Positions 22,522 through 35,754 of a stretch of DNA of 64,000 bases are shown piece after piece. The first letter of the stretch is position 1. The number at the start of each line of letters is the position of its first letter. The position numbers and the translations under genes were made by a program. The stretch comes from Loxodes magnus (taxonomy: Eukaryota > Ciliophora > Karyorelictea > Loxodida > Loxodidae). The notes under the pieces were generated by a model that made no database searches, had not been told where the DNA came from, and saw nothing but the letters and a program-made list of their open reading frames with translations. Location: positions 62,001 through 126,000 of the forward strand of contig CAMPDV010001094.1 of the NCBI GenBank assembly GCA_946699065.1, given 5' to 3'.

Positions 22522-25490
22522 ATGAAGTTAAATAAAATATAATAAATTTAAAGTATTTTTAATAATAAATATTATATTATAGTATTTTATAAGTTTGAAT
22601 GATTTAGGTATAATAAGAAGTAATGATTATGTAGTAATATTTTTAGAATGTTATATATTGTAAGTTGATTTAATGTTAGTCTGATAGTTAGACAGTGATG
22701 GTGTTGATTGTAAGGGTTGATATAAATATATTTGATATAATTAAATATTGTGTAATTAGTAGAGACATATTAATATTAAGTAATGATGCACATAATGATG
22801 TGCATAATGAATTTGAAAGTATGTTTTAATTTAGTATAAAATAAAAATATTTGAGTTTTAAAGTTGATGCTATCTACTTATGATTTAGTTATTATATTAT
22901 AGTTTAAAAGAATTATTTAAATAATAAAAATTTATAAAAAAGTGATCTAATAAACAGTTAGCTAAATTATTATCTTAAAAAGTTTATTATCTAAATAATA
23001 CTAAAAATAAGCAAAAAGAATCTAATAATACATATAGATATAAATATTTATAGCTATTATATTACTTTAATAATTAAAGGTAAAAGTAAGTTTTAGTGAT
23101 AAAATAATTCTTTATTGGATTAACAAAGATTAAAGTTAGAAAATATTTTATCTAAAACATATTAAATGTTGCTTTTGTCTAAATAGCTATTTAAATTCAT
23201 TTTACTTATATCTTTTTTACTTAAGAAAAAGTAAAGACGAGTATTTTAAAAAGAGCATGAACAATGAAGTTATATAAATGCTCACAAAAAAGAAAATTTA
23301 TAAGTGAAAATATTATGATTACTACTATATTGAGTGCTCTAAAGTTATATAATATATTATTAAGAAGCTTCTTTTTTAATAGATAGATAAACTTCTTGAT
23401 AGTTTAATGAATTTCTTGGTGGATATTACGATAATTTAATTATAATTTAAATATCATTTATATGAAGTGTTATTAGCAATAATATTTCCTAAGCAGTATA
23501 TAAAATTGTTTATAATTTCCCTAAAATAAAAGTTATTACGTGCACATAAAGATTCTATATTGATTACAATAAAGATTAAAATTAGCTCTGTTTTATAGTT
23601 AGAAAGAAATTAGTTGATAAGAAATTTGAATATGTTGATAAACATAAATGGTAACATTAAGCTATCTATTTATACATTAATATAAAGTAATTTTGTTGAT
23701 GCTAATTGTATTATCTGAATATGATTAGATTTTTTGATAATAATAGGTTTATTTGAATATAAAAGGAATTAAAAAATAAACTAATTTAAATTAGTTAAAA
23801 TATTTAATTTCTTAATTTATATCTAATTAAATAAATTAAACCATTATATACTCTTAAGTTTAAAACTTATATAATTATAAATTTTGGTTACAGATAAGTT
23901 TTATTTAAATTATATAATATTATTTCTATTTATAGAGTATAAATTGAAGTAAGTAAAAAGGAACAATATTATTGATATTTAAATATATTTTAAATTAGAA
24001 TAAATGATTAAACTTTTAATTAAATAAATATAAATATCAGATATTTACAACACTATATCAAATTAATTATTTTAAGTAAATATACTATTTTAACTTATAT
24101 CTACTATTTTTTAATCAATCCAAATAATCATATAATAATAATCAAATTATCAAATTATAATATACTCAAATTATATCCAAATTACATATAATTCATCATT
24201 ATTCAAATATATTATTACACTTAAATCAAACCATTTATTTTATACATTTTTTCCATATCAAATAGTCATCAATTCTAAAAAACATACTAATTTCAAATAT
24301 TATATCAACTCATTTTATTAATACCTCCAAATTATAATCATAGATATAATTATAACCAAATTAATGCTTCATTATTTTAATATTAGAACCTACTTTTAAA
24401 TATCATTCTTATACATATATAAATATAGTTATTATTTTTATTTAAATATGTATATTGCCATTTAATTTTAATAACAATACTAATTTATTTTTTAGTTTAA
24501 ATATTTTTAATTTATATCATCTATTTTATTTATGCTTTTACTAATAGTTTTTTAATTTAATTTTAGTTTATATTTCTTTAAATTAAATTACACTTACAGT
24601 CATTTTATATATCTTAATTAAAATTTATATTTTATAGCAATTTAAAATTAAATAGTATCATTTTTTTATTATTATTTTAGATATTTAAAGTTAATATTAT
24701 CTAATTTTTTAAAGGAAAAAAGCATAGTTTTTGAAGTGTTTTGAAGTGAGAGTACGAAATTTTAATATCAGAGTCATTAAATTGGTAAGTTTAGAGTGTT
24801 GAATTCGATGAAATTTCATTATCTTGTTAAAACTAATACTTTTAGTAAATTAGATTGATATCCTGGTGTGATTCGGTTGAAAAAACGATTTAAGGAAAAA
24901 ATGTTTTAGTTTTTTAGATTGGCTTGCGGAAAATTCTAATGAGAATTATTTTTAAGTGAAAGAAGAATCATATTCTTGCTGTTGTCTAAATTAAAATTTT
25001 CTTAGGAAGTACGTTAAGGCAGATTTAGTGTTTCATTAATAAAGTTTGCCATTTTATTTTATTAATTAGTAAAGAATTTTTAAATTAAAGAAAGCTTTAA
25101 GCCATAGGTAATTAAATGTAAATAGCTTGATAAAATTAAGCGAAAGTAATCATGACCAATTCTTTTCAATTTTCAGGATACCTCTATATTCTACTCTTAT
25201 GTAATAAAGATAAAATCTGACCATTACAATTTTAAGTTATTTATCTGGAAAAGCAATTTATAGATAATTTTATGATATCTTTGAACTTTCGTATTTATAG
25301 ATTAGTTAATTTTTTTATAATCTAAATAAGGATAAATTAAATAATAATATGAATTAGCTTTATAATTTTAATTATTTTTAAAGATATTAGCAAACAATTT
25401 CAATCAGATAGAAGCTTTATATTAAAATAAAACTTCTTTTTAATTATTATATCATAATTTTCTATCAAATAACTATTTATAAATAAAAGT
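22522..25490. other. AT-rich non-coding body of long repeat copy 1
   Basis: No convincing gene is seen, yet the sequence is almost base-identical to copies 2 and 3, far more so than the adjoining kelch coding part. It contains a small G+C-richer patch near 24720-25200 (gaagtgttttgaagtgagag onward) conserved in all copies. Confidence 0.5.
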
Positions 25491-25498
25491 TAGTCTAT

Positions 25499-26290
25499 GA
25501 AGAAATTAATAAAAGCTACTAGTAATAAAACTTAAATTACTAGATCTAAGGAAACTAAATTTAGATATTCTTAAGATTAGATAAAATAAAAATTTTGTTT
25601 ATTAAAATTTAGCTCCTTAAAGAGTATAATAATCTATTGAATGATTTTTAGAAAGTTAAATTTTAAATAGATAGAAATATTAGGAATTAAAAATTAATAA
25701 TAGTAATTATATAATAATAAATTAACCTCTTTTATATACTTCATCGATTAGATAAAAATAATAAAAACCTAAAAGTTTAGAATAACAATTTCTATTTATA
25801 GAAAACATAATATTAAAAGACTCATTTAATAAATTATTTTTCATTTATTTGTTTAATTTAGATTTAATATTAGGGAATAAATTCCTTCTTTTTTCTTTGA
25901 TAGCAATAAGAATTAAATTATGCAACAATAACTATTAATAATTATTAGAAATAAAGTTAATTTAAATTTTTAATTTCATAATCTTTTAAATCAAAAAATA
26001 GGAAAAAATGCCAATCTATAGAAGAACACAATTTAAATATTTAGAAAGATAGATAGGAAATATTTTTTAGACATAAAATAAAAAAAGAATAAAAACCATA
26101 AATGAATCATCAGATAATCCATTTAGTAAAATTTAAACTGATAAAGATATTAAAATTTCTAATTTGAAAAAAAAGTTTTACATTTTCAATAGCTTGGCGT
26201 AGAATCTTATTTAAAATATTCTAAGATATTTATGAATTAAATAGCTAATAGCCTTTGCTAAAGTGTGAAATAAATATAAGAAAAATTAAT
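25499..26290 (+). CDS. Coding-like stretch in long repeat (uncertain)
   Basis: From the ATG at 25499 a basic frame of about 260 codons (MKKLIKATSNKTQITRSKET...) is open under the local code with only a few TGA codons. It is conserved in copy 3, while copy 2 loses the second half by divergence at about 45258. Openness is weak evidence in DNA where TAA/TAG are sense, and no motif is visible. Confidence 0.2.
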
Positions 26291-26403
26291 CTCTTTATAT
26301 AAAAATCATATAAATTTATTTCTTAATTGCAATTCATAGTAATTTTACTATGTTTCTTTATCCTTGAAAACTAGTAATTTCAAATTTTAATTTTTTTGCA
26401 TTA

Positions 26404-26717
26404 ATTAATTAATTTTAAACTAAAAGAGTTTTTGGACTGCAACTTCTTGAATTTAACGACCCCAACACTCCCTTCATGGGATAACGGGGATATCCTGTTG
26501 CTTTCGAAAAGCAGCTGCCAGGGAGCTCCATCGCTATGGGCAGCCAGGCTTCAAGCCCCTACCAGGAGTGGATAATCAAGAGGAAGATGTTCCCTTGCAA
26601 AAGTTGACTTTGACCAGGGACTTTCTCAGCGACAGGAAAGGAACTTGTTCCTAGCCATAAAACCAGAAAGTATGATTCAGAAGGTCAATCTCAGCTCCCA
26701 CCATCTTTTTAATTATC
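26404..26717 (+). mobile_element. SINE-like short retroposon, copy b
   Basis: A 314-bp G+C-rich element matching 588-897 and 37112-37423 (inverted). It is flanked by an exact 14-bp target duplication atttttttgcatta (26390-26403 and 26718-26731). It differs from copy a by blocks such as CTTTCGAAAAGCAGCTGCCA. The same insertion with the same duplication is present in long repeat copy 3 (60695-61008). Confidence 0.85.
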
Positions 26718-27589
26718 ATTTTTTTGCATTATATTCTGTTTTATATATATGATTAAGGCATAACCTTTAGATATTAATGTTATTGTGAATCTAAATTTCT
26801 TTTGACATTATAAATATTTTTATTCTTTATTATTTCAATAAATAAAGTGTTTTAAAGTGAAATTCTTTCATTTTTTACTCTAAGCAATTGAATAAAATTT
26901 GTTTATTTATCTATAATTTATCTTTAAGTTTTCTCAAGCATTAAATATCCCCAAATTTTTATAAAATTTCCAATATTTAGACAAATCAAAATATAGATCT
27001 CAGATTATTCCTTAATTTTCATTGATTAATTTTAAAATTTTTATTCTATCATATGAATAAAATGAATTTTAAGAAAAAAAATTTAATTTTTTCTTTTTAA
27101 AGTTTTGAAACTTCAGACCATAATTATAAAATTTAATCTTAAATGATCAAAATACGTTTTCTAATTAAAGTCCTAAATTTAATATAGTTATCTATTTATT
27201 TTTTATAACAATTTAGAGTTTCTCTTTTATTTTCTTTATGCTATGTCTTTTTTTACCTTATAAAAAACTAAAAATCAAATAATAAACTTGATCAAGCAAT
27301 TTAATAAAAATAATTATTATTTTCTAAAGCTAAGAAAAATTATTTTAGCATTTGATTAACGAAATTAGTTAGTAGTTACTTTTTCTCTTGATAAAGTTAT
27401 ATAATAGAGAAAAAGATTTTAAATATGCTTGTATTTACCATGAATATAACTTAGATAAAATTAAATTATATTTCCATTACAGTAAGTTTTAGCCTTTCTA
27501 CTTTAGAAATCTAAAAAACTAAGATTAATGCTAGCTAAATTTATATAATATATCTATAGTTAATATTTGTTTTAGAACAATAATTTGGA

Positions 27590-29640
27590 CTCTTAAAATT
27601 AAAAAAGATTATGAGCCTTTCTAGTTCTCTAGCGAGCAAAGATTAAATATTCTTAGTTATCTTAGAAAATAAACTAACTCGTCCAGAAAAATAAAAGATG
27701 ATATTTAAATTTTCTGATAGAAAGGATACTAACTAGTTTTTAGTTTCTTCAAAGAAGAAAATAATAAATTCTATTTCATTGATGAGTACAAAACTTATTC
27801 TATTATCTTAAATCTCATTTTAAAATTATCTAATTTTTCTAGTAGTAAGAATCACAAAGAAATTGAATGCTAAAACAAAAATAAAAATAAAGCATAAAAT
27901 ATTTAAAATAGTAACTATTAGATAAAATAACTTATTAGCAAAATAAAGCTGATTGAATACAAGTTTCTTAAAAATAAATAAATCTCTTAGGAAATCTCTA
28001 AATCCAATTTTATAAATTTATGAATTTTGAAATATATAAAAAATTTTATTTTATTAAATCTACTAATGCAATTATAGATTCTTTATTTATTTAAATTTTT
28101 TAACCTAATAAATAAATTTTACGGATAGCTTATAAAAAAATTGAATATAAGAATATTAGATGTCATAAAAGAATAGAATTATTAAATATCTTTAGTTTTT
28201 CTTAAATTTTATTAAATCTTTGGATTATGATTTCTAAAAATTAGCTCAAAATCTATAAAAATAAATTTAGCTGTGCAAGAAAATAAAAATTTGCTCTATA
28301 TTTACTTACTTAAATTGCTAATTAATACTCAAACAAGGTTAAATAGATTTAATATAAGAAACATTTATAAAAAAGCCTTAGGATTTATAATTTGAAAGTA
28401 ATGCTATAAATTTTCACGATTTATCCTAACTCTTAATTTCCTAAAATACAATTTTTATCTAAATATTTAGAAAAAATTTATAAAGATAGAATCAGCTCTA
28501 AAATAATAGTGCTAAATTTATAACTAATAAAAACTAAATTCTTCCAATTATAATAAACATATCATTAACTTTATAAATAATTATTTCCTAAAAAAGGATA
28601 GAATCTTCTACTAAGTAAAGCATATGGAAAATTAAAAAAAAATTATCTAGTAAAAACAAAGAATAGCTAAATAAATATTTATTATGCAATTAATAATAAA
28701 TTAATTAATAAACTAAAACTTAATTATCATAGCTTTCTTTATAGAAAGAAGCAAATTAGTAAAAAAGATAATGAATAGTTAGTTTAATTATATATTCTAA
28801 AGAAAATATAAAACTTAATAACTCTCCGTAATTAGCGAATTTATCTCAGAGTATTTTAAAAATAAGCATTGTTCTCTTGATAAATTACTTAGGATCCTTT
28901 ATCTTAAACAAAAATTAAATTTTAGTTTATTATATCTAAACTTCTTCAAATATTTTTGATTTCAAATTAATTAAATAATTTAAAGTAGTGACATATCTAC
29001 CATTAGCATATTGTAGGCTATTTAGAGGAATAAATTAATAATTCTAAGATAAATGAGGTAATTAAATTTTAAATTAATTCTCAAAATTAAAGTTAGAAAT
29101 ATCTATTTAAGGGAATTATTCTAAAATTATTATAAATATGTCAGGTCGAGGAGAACTAGCTGCTATAAATAAATTTCAATTCATTTTACTTGGACTGCTA
29201 TCTGACTTATTGAGAGAATATCAAGACTTCTGCTTTAAATGGGTTGACTTAGGGAGAAGAGTTTTATAGTCAATTTTTGTGCTTCAATAAAATCTTTCTA
29301 AGTTCATATAGCATTAATGAATTACCTGGATTTCAAACAGCTAGAAATAAAATTTTAGGTAAAGTTTTTTCTTCAAAACGTAAAGCGCTAAGAAAACACA
29401 AAAACTGGATGCTCGCACTATAATTAAATAAGCGGAACTTGATAGAAAATTTACGAAAGCTAAATATCATATTATAAAAGTTAAAATCTTGATTTTATTT
29501 TTAAGATAAATTATATTCAAAGTGAGAAGGAGAGATAAAGCGTAAAAATTAAATTCATATCCCAAAAATGCTACAATATTTCAGTGATTTCATTACTGCA
29601 AAAAGAATATACGAATTATAGATTTAAAATCTATAAAATT
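27590..29640 (+). CDS. Long coding-like frame in the right part of the long repeat
   Basis: A single frame reads protein-like sequence for roughly 680 codons under the local code: KKDYEPFQFSSEQRLNILSY near 27600, FSFFKEENNKFYFIDEYKTY near 27750, then LNGLTQGEEFYSQFLCFNKI and LPGFQTARNKILGKVFSSKR near 29250-29390, ending in KNQIHIPKMLQYF near 29580. Some indels relative to copy 3 preserve frame (a -1/+4 pair near 27875), supporting coding. Others (-8, -1) break it, so at least one copy is decayed. I recognise no family. The start and the exact stop are unknown. A replication or transposition protein of the repeat is a guess that the sequence does not support directly. Confidence 0.4.
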
Positions 29641-29735
29641 TATAATAAATTTTTAACTTAGGAAAATAAATAAAACTAACAATTTTTAATAAATTGACCA
29701 TTTGAGAAATAAGAGAGTGATATGCATCATGTATA

Positions 29736-32300
29736 GATTCATTAAGTAGATTAAATTTTTAATTTTCATTATAATGATAGATTTACCTTTTAAATTTTAA
29801 TGTATAACTCAAATTAATTTATTTTTATTTTATACCTTTAATTATTTATTTTATTAATTAAGCTAGAAATATTTACACTTTAATATAAAACTAAAACTTA
29901 ATAAGGGAAAATATAATTAAAGTTAACTTGGCTATTATGAAAGTGAATTAGAGGGCAAGTTAAAAATGAAGACAATTATAGTTATTTATTAGTCCCGATT
30001 TATCTTTTCATTATTTATAAAATAAAGCTATATATTTATCCTTTTTTTATGAGGATAACACATATTATTATCATTTATATGAACAAACACATCCACATAT
30101 AGTTGTTCTATTAATTGTGATGTATACTTGATATTTTCTAATCTTAGTTATTTTAAATTATTATATTTAGAGAAAAAGAATCTAAAATAGATTGTTATTA
30201 TTAAATTTCATTAAATATAAAACAGTAACTAAATTAAATTAAGCTTTAACTACCCCCTATTATTATGATTATTTATTATTATATTCTGTATTAAAGTAGG
30301 TATCTTTATATATTTATTTAGATTTAAGCTATTACTTACTAACTAAAATAAAAAGCATTTACATTTTATCAATGTTTGATTGATGTCTTTAGTTATATTT
30401 TTATGAAAATAATTTCCTTATAAAAATACTAAATCAAAGTCACTATAAAATATTGGTGATTTATGATTATTATTCTTCTTTTTTTATTATGAATCTATTT
30501 GTTATCTTTCACTCTAACTAGAAAAGATAAGCTAGATAGAATATATACGAATGCACTTAGATTAGATACGGATATATGCATAATTCAAACTATAAAAAGA
30601 ATAATCATATTTTGCTTTTAGCTTCTATCACAAAAAATAAATTTAAATTTAACCTTTCAGCAGTATAAAAATTGTATAACTTATCTATTTAGAGAATGAT
30701 CTAAGTCTATAATAATAAAACAATTAATTTAATAGGTAAATGAAAAAATATTTTAGACTGAAAAACCTACTTTTTACATTAGATAAAAATAGAATTTTAT
30801 TTTATAAGATTTAAATAAATAATTTAGGTATTTTTTCAAAGTAAACGTTAAAGTTCTTATTTATATGCATATGCTTTAGTTTATTTTATAATTTAATAGA
30901 AATGAGTCAAGAGAAAATCATAATCTAATTTAATTGGTTATATTCAGGCTTTAAAGAATATGGACCAGATTACTTCCATACGTATGTTTTTTTGATACAG
31001 GATAGCTAGCTAAGTAATACGGCTTAAAGAAGACAATTAAACTACAATTTTAAATAACTAGGGCTGAAACAAATAAATTGTGGACAAAAGGCAAGATTAA
31101 TTAAAAATAAAATTAATTTTAGTATTAAAACAATTCTTTGGTATGAAAGAAAGCACATTCAATTCTAAATTTTCTATTACCTCTACTATCAAGACTTATT
31201 TAGACTGAAAAAAAGATAACGATGTAATAATCCCACAATTAAGGACAATTAAAGACGCTTATGCTGAATTAGTTTCATAAAACTTTTAAATGATCAGCGA
31301 ATAAAAAACTAAAGAATTCTCTTTAAATATGCAAATAAATTCTCGCCAAAAATAATGAAAGCTAGCAAGATCCGAGAGAAAAATTTGATTTAATTTCCGG
31401 TTTAGAAAATATAATGAGTCTAAATAATAAAGTATCTTTTAAAGGAATCAAATTAACTAATAAAGACTTAAATAGCTAACTTATTATTTAGACAAAACAT
31501 AGATAATCGTAGTGATAAAATTATGGCAAAAAGAATATACGAATTATAGATTTAATCTATGAATATTTTATAGAATTAACTTTGGAAAGAAAAGATGTAA
31601 ATAAAATATAAGTAATGAAAGTATCTAAACAAGAATAGAGACTTTTATTTCTTTGTGCTAGCATTAATTAGATTTTTTGATGAAGAAAGTTTTATATATT
31701 TTTAATTCAAGAAATTTCTTTCCCTTTCAAAAAGTATAAAAGCACTTAATAAATTTTGTTTTGAAAATAAAGAAGTTTTTTAGCCAGAGTATTTGCAGAG
31801 GTTAGCATCAATCAAAAATAAATTCTTCTTGTAAAGATCGAATAAATGAAATTATTTGCTTTATTTTTTGTATTTTTATATTATATTTATTTTTAAGAAT
31901 TTAATAATTTTGATAAAGTTTTTAAGTATTTTATCATTTGAATTATTTTCAAGCTATGTGCTTATAATTTTTTAGCTTCTTTATTTTAGTTGTTAATTCT
32001 TTCAAATATTTTATCATAATTTCTCTAATTAAAAAAATATTAAAAGAAATGCATTTCGATTTTAAAAGTTCTTCTTATTCTTATAACTTCTTTATTCTTT
32101 TACTATTTTCATTTAATTGAAGATATATTTAATTAATTTTTTATAATAAATTAAATTAAAATTCTTATTTTATCTTATTATTTAGAGGTTTCGCTTTTTT
32201 ATAAATTATTTTGTAAGAATTGATTCATTTTAATTTGCCTTTGTAAATCTAAAATTGTTTATATATATATCATTCAAAATATTTTAATATCTTAAAAAGG
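29736..32300. other. AT-rich region, weak coding-like patch at about 31060-31700
   Basis: Mostly AT-only. Around 31330-31620 one plus frame reads protein-like (SLNNKVSFKGIKLTNKDLNS). A block of about 30 bases, caaaaagaatatacgaatta onward, at 31526 is identical to 29596 and 63874 in the long repeats, so part of this region is related to the repeat's right side. Confidence 0.3.
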
Positions 32301-32371
32301 GGCTGCTACGGGAATTGAACCCGTGACCTCTCGCACCCAAAGCGAGAATCATACCACTAGACCAAGCAGCC
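32301..32371 (-). tRNA. tRNA-Pro (TGG anticodon)
   Basis: The reverse complement folds as a full cloverleaf. The acceptor is GGCTGCT/AGCAGCC, the anticodon arm CTCGC-TTTGGGT-GCGAG with anticodon TGG, and the T arm GTCACGGGTTCAATTCCCGT. There is no intron. A T5 Pol III terminator lies directly behind the 3' end (32295-32299 on the plus strand as A5). The gene and its 5' flank (caagagtaatatagag) are repeated inverted at 47309-47379. Confidence 0.95.
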
Positions 32372-33824
32372 TCTATATTACTCTTGTTTACTATCCTTTA
32401 AATATCTTAAAACAACAATAAAATTTATTTAGCAACTATTTTTTATTTTAAGAATAGTCATATTTAAAATACTGTAACTTTATTTTTAATATAGGAAACA
32501 ATTAAAATATTAAAATATTTTTTAAAATAGAGATTTGTTTAATAATTTTATCGAAATAATTATCTGAATTGTAAATATTTTACCTTTTTTGTAGTAACTT
32601 ATTTTTTAGATTAGATTTAAAAATATTTATTCAAAGATACTTTCCAACTTGTTGGATTAATAATTAAAGTTAACTTTTATTTATTTAAACTTAGAAGTAT
32701 TTTTAAACTTTGTTATTCTTTATATTACTTATTAATTTCATATAGGCTACTAGCTATATTTTGATTTATTTTTTAGAAGTTTGATATCTTTTAAATTAAA
32801 TAATTATATACTTTTAAATATGCTTAAGAAGTTAATTTTTCCACTACCTAATAAAATCTTTAAGAAATATCCCTAAATTTAATTTAGTTAAAAAATATTT
32901 TATATAAATTAAGGAAGTCAGAGTTAACTTTTATTTAATGAAAATGTTATATCTAGTTTGGACACGATTGATAAATTAATTTTCAAAACTTAGATTTTTA
33001 TTCATTTTTACTACAATTTTAAGTTAATTATAAATCCTATTTTTAAATTTTAAATAATCTATACATAATATTTGATTTTTTAATTAAAAAATCTAAACTT
33101 ACTATAATTTTTAGTTTTATATATTCCTTTAATTGAGACTAAAACTTCTAATTAAAATTAAAATTTATTAAATAGAAATATTTTATATTTGGATTAAATT
33201 CTCTATTATAATAGATTAACTATTAATTTCTCATTTCAGATATTTATAAAATTTAACATTAAACAATAGTTGTGTTGATGTATGCAGCTTTCTATTATTA
33301 TTTTATATAAATTTAGTTATTTTTGATTTATATTTATAAATTATTAATATTTAAATTACTTATATCCAAAGTTCTCGATAGATATTACTAATTTATTTAT
33401 AGACAGTCTAAAAAACTAAATTATGTATAATGTAGATATTTATTATTATATCTCTTTGACATACTTCTATTGCTGGTAAAATATATTATTTATTTAATTA
33501 ATTAGTTAGATATTCTTACTTATATATTCGAGATGGAGATATTTAAATCATTATAAGATTGATAGATGCCTATTAATCATGATGAAATATTATGTTCTTT
33601 AAAATGCTTTAAATCAGCTTTAATTTAATTTATGGATTGTTATAATCATACATTTAGAATAAAGTTTCTATCAACTAATTTTATTGCTTATTATATTATT
33701 AAGCATTTTCAAATTCAATATAAGTTATATTACTTTAAATTCCTTTATTTAGATTCAAGTGATTTATTTAACGAAAAGTCATTGCTTGTCTTAAATTTTT
33801 TAAATTAATGATAAAGTTAAAAAG
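32372..33824. other. AT-rich spacer between tRNA genes
   Basis: AT-only DNA. No ORF with a motif, repeat or RNA fold was recognised. Confidence 0.5.
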
Positions 33825-33895
33825 TGCACAATCCGGGAATCGAACCCGGGTCTCACGAATGGGAATCTTGAATTCTACCACTGAAATAATTGTGC
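33825..33895 (-). tRNA. tRNA-Gly (CCC anticodon)
   Basis: The reverse complement has acceptor GCACAAT/ATTGTGC with discriminator A, a D arm TTTCAGTGGTAGAAT, the anticodon arm CAAGA-TTCCCAT-TCGTG (one A-G mismatch in the stem, anticodon CCC), and T arm CCCGGGTTCGATTCCCGG. T5 follows the 3' end. It is a typical eukaryotic tRNA-Gly. The mismatch in the anticodon stem is slightly unusual. Confidence 0.85.
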
Positions 33896-34394
33896 TGTTA
33901 ATGAAATTATTTGCATTAAATTAAATAATCTACTATCATTTATTAATTAGATTTAGTAGCATTTATTAATTTATAAATATACCTTTTTGGTAGAACTAAT
34001 CTCTTCCTACTTTTGTTGACTAAATTGGTCAAAATATTTTGACATAAATAATGGAATGGAAGAGGTAATTTTTAAGCTCTTTAAGCTTTTATGTCTCTAC
34101 TTCAGTTGAAATTTATCGCTTGACTTTTTACTCGAGTAAGATGATTTATTTTGACTAAACAAAATCCAAGTAGTATTGAGTATAACTTTGGAAATATCTT
34201 GTAAACTAGCCGGAATGGAAGCTTGGAATTATTTAAAAAATATAAATTAAAACCTGATTAGAAGATTTTAAAGGTAAAAAATGGAATATTAATATTTAGA
34301 AATAGAAGATCAATGCCTAAGCTTATTAAAGCAAAAAATTAAGTGAAAGTAGTTTAATTTTTTATTAATAAAATATTAAAATGGAGATTCTCAA
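33896..34394. other. Spacer upstream of island C copy 3
   Basis: AT-rich with a slightly richer patch near 34000-34240 (gaatggaagaggtaattttt, gccggaatggaagcttgg). No gene recognised. Confidence 0.35.
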
Positions 34395-34680
34395 GCTTTA
34401 GCAAGTGAAACCTCCACAGGAACTTAAGCCATGAATCAAGGGACGAAGAAAAGAATAGTCTCATCAGAGATTTGGGAATTAAATACAATAATCAATTATG
34501 TCTTTCTCTGATTTGGCTGAATCTTGGAATCTGGAACGGAATAACCTTCAGCTGTGGTTATTATTTGTCTAGGAATCTGAATTTTGGTGATATGTGAGCT
34601 CTGCCTTGGTAGTCCTTAGAGATGCAACCTATTATAGCTCCATTTTTCAAGATGTATCCTATTTCTCGAAATTAAACTAA
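34395..34680 (-). repeat. Island family C, copy 3 (inverted)
   Basis: On the minus strand it carries diverged forms of the family C blocks: tctctgatgag, a ttccc-aaat tract, ataattgattattgta and aaatcagagaaagacataatt, matching 5930-6215. It sits directly upstream of the unidentified 237-codon gene. Confidence 0.5.
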
Positions 34681-34788
34681 TAAAGGTGAAGCCAAGTTAA
34701 TTTAATTAATTTACACAAAGAAAAAGCAATTACAAACCTTATAAAAGTGAATCTCTATATTTAATTATTTTTATTTTTAAACTTATTT

Positions 34789-35502
34789 ATGAATAAAATC
34801 GCCCCTAAGAATTAAAAGAACTCTCTCTCAATTAATACATAAAGAAGAAAATAATCCAATTTAGATGAATAATCACCTTATAAAGATAAAATATAATACT
34901 CTAAAGAATTTTTTTGCATAATAAATGAATTAGGGAATATTAAACCTACAATAGAATCAAAAAAACAAAGATGAAAATTAAAAAAATTAGAATATAAACT
35001 AGAAAATATAGGCAAATAATTAAACCTTTAGTTCCCATCTATAGAGGAAGCAAATAAAGCATACAATCATAAATGGGATATAAGTTATTTAAAAAATAAG
35101 TGAATAATAGAAGAGTATACCTTATGTATTGAGATAAATGATCAATAAGAAGGTATAAGAAGAAAAATGGTTTTTATATATTTCAAAAGCAGCATTATTA
35201 TAAAAGATACTGATGAAGATTGTAAATTTATATAGAAAATTAATAAAAGACCTATTTTAAATATGATCAACTTAATCGGGCTTAATATATAGGAAAAAAT
35301 TATAATAGTAAATTTAGCAATTTTAAGCGTCATTTTAATGTAGCATGCTTAGCTATAATGCACGAAGTATAAATAAGGATGGCAAATTAATGAAATCCTA
35401 AACTAATCTTTAAAAGAGACGTTCTCGATGTATGATTGTATTGACTAACTATTGAACTATAAATTTATTTTATTTTTATAACTATTTTTTTTTAAATTTT
35501 GA
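34789..35502 (+). CDS. Unidentified protein, 237 codons, intact frame
   Basis: The ATG at 34789 opens a single frame ending at the TGA at 35500-35502, with TAA/TAG as Gln and two internal TGA as Trp (KQRWKL and KNKWII). The order is a basic Ser/Asn/Gln-rich N-terminus (MNKIAPKNQKNSLS), a charged helical region (KKLEYKLENIGKQLNLQ), IEEANKAYNHKWDISY, a strand-like hydrophobic segment (RRKMVFIYFKSSIIIK), DTDEDCKFIQKINKRP, and a hydrophobic C-terminal segment (EKIIIVNLAILSVILM) that could be one membrane helix. No family is recognised. It lies between island C and a gag-like relic, so it may be element-encoded. Confidence 0.55.
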
Positions 35503-35754
35503 AATAGATAATAGATTAAATAAAGTAGATTTTAATTAAATATTCTTCTTAAATAATAAATTAAAAGTTACAACTAATATAAAAATATTTTAAGTAAAAA
35601 AAGAATTATCAAATACAAAAATCTTAATTATTATACAATCTTTTAAATATACATCTCAATATATCTTAAAATCAAAAAAATATAAGCTTATATTATAAAT
35701 AAAATTACACCTAAAAAATATTAGACCTCTTCAACAAAACCTATAACCCTTAGC

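Larger units (their letters stand above)
18826..29735 (+). repeat. Long dispersed repeat, copy 1 (about 10.9 kb seen)
   Basis: The sequence matches 38330-45258 and 53873-64000 over kilobases with very few differences outside the RING-kelch gene. Its hairpin end plus island B starts at 19551; the 725 bp before that are shared only with copy 2. Copy 2 diverges at the position equivalent to about 25815, whereas copies 1 and 3 stay alike to 29735 and the window end. Copies 1 and 3 also share the same SINE insertion with the same target duplication, so part of the spread was by segmental duplication and not by independent insertion. It contains the RING-kelch gene (21154-22521) and a long coding-like frame (27590-29640). 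Confidence 0.85.

Noticed and set aside
29138..29270. Histone-like start MSGRG at 29138
   Set aside because: The five residues match histone H2A/H4 N-termini, but the following residues share nothing with any core histone, and another frame over the same bases is the longer protein-like one.
35142..35333. 63-codon minus-strand ORF
   Set aside because: Antisense to the better supported 237-codon plus-strand gene. Its hydrophobic reading is typical of the complement of Lys/Asn-rich codons.
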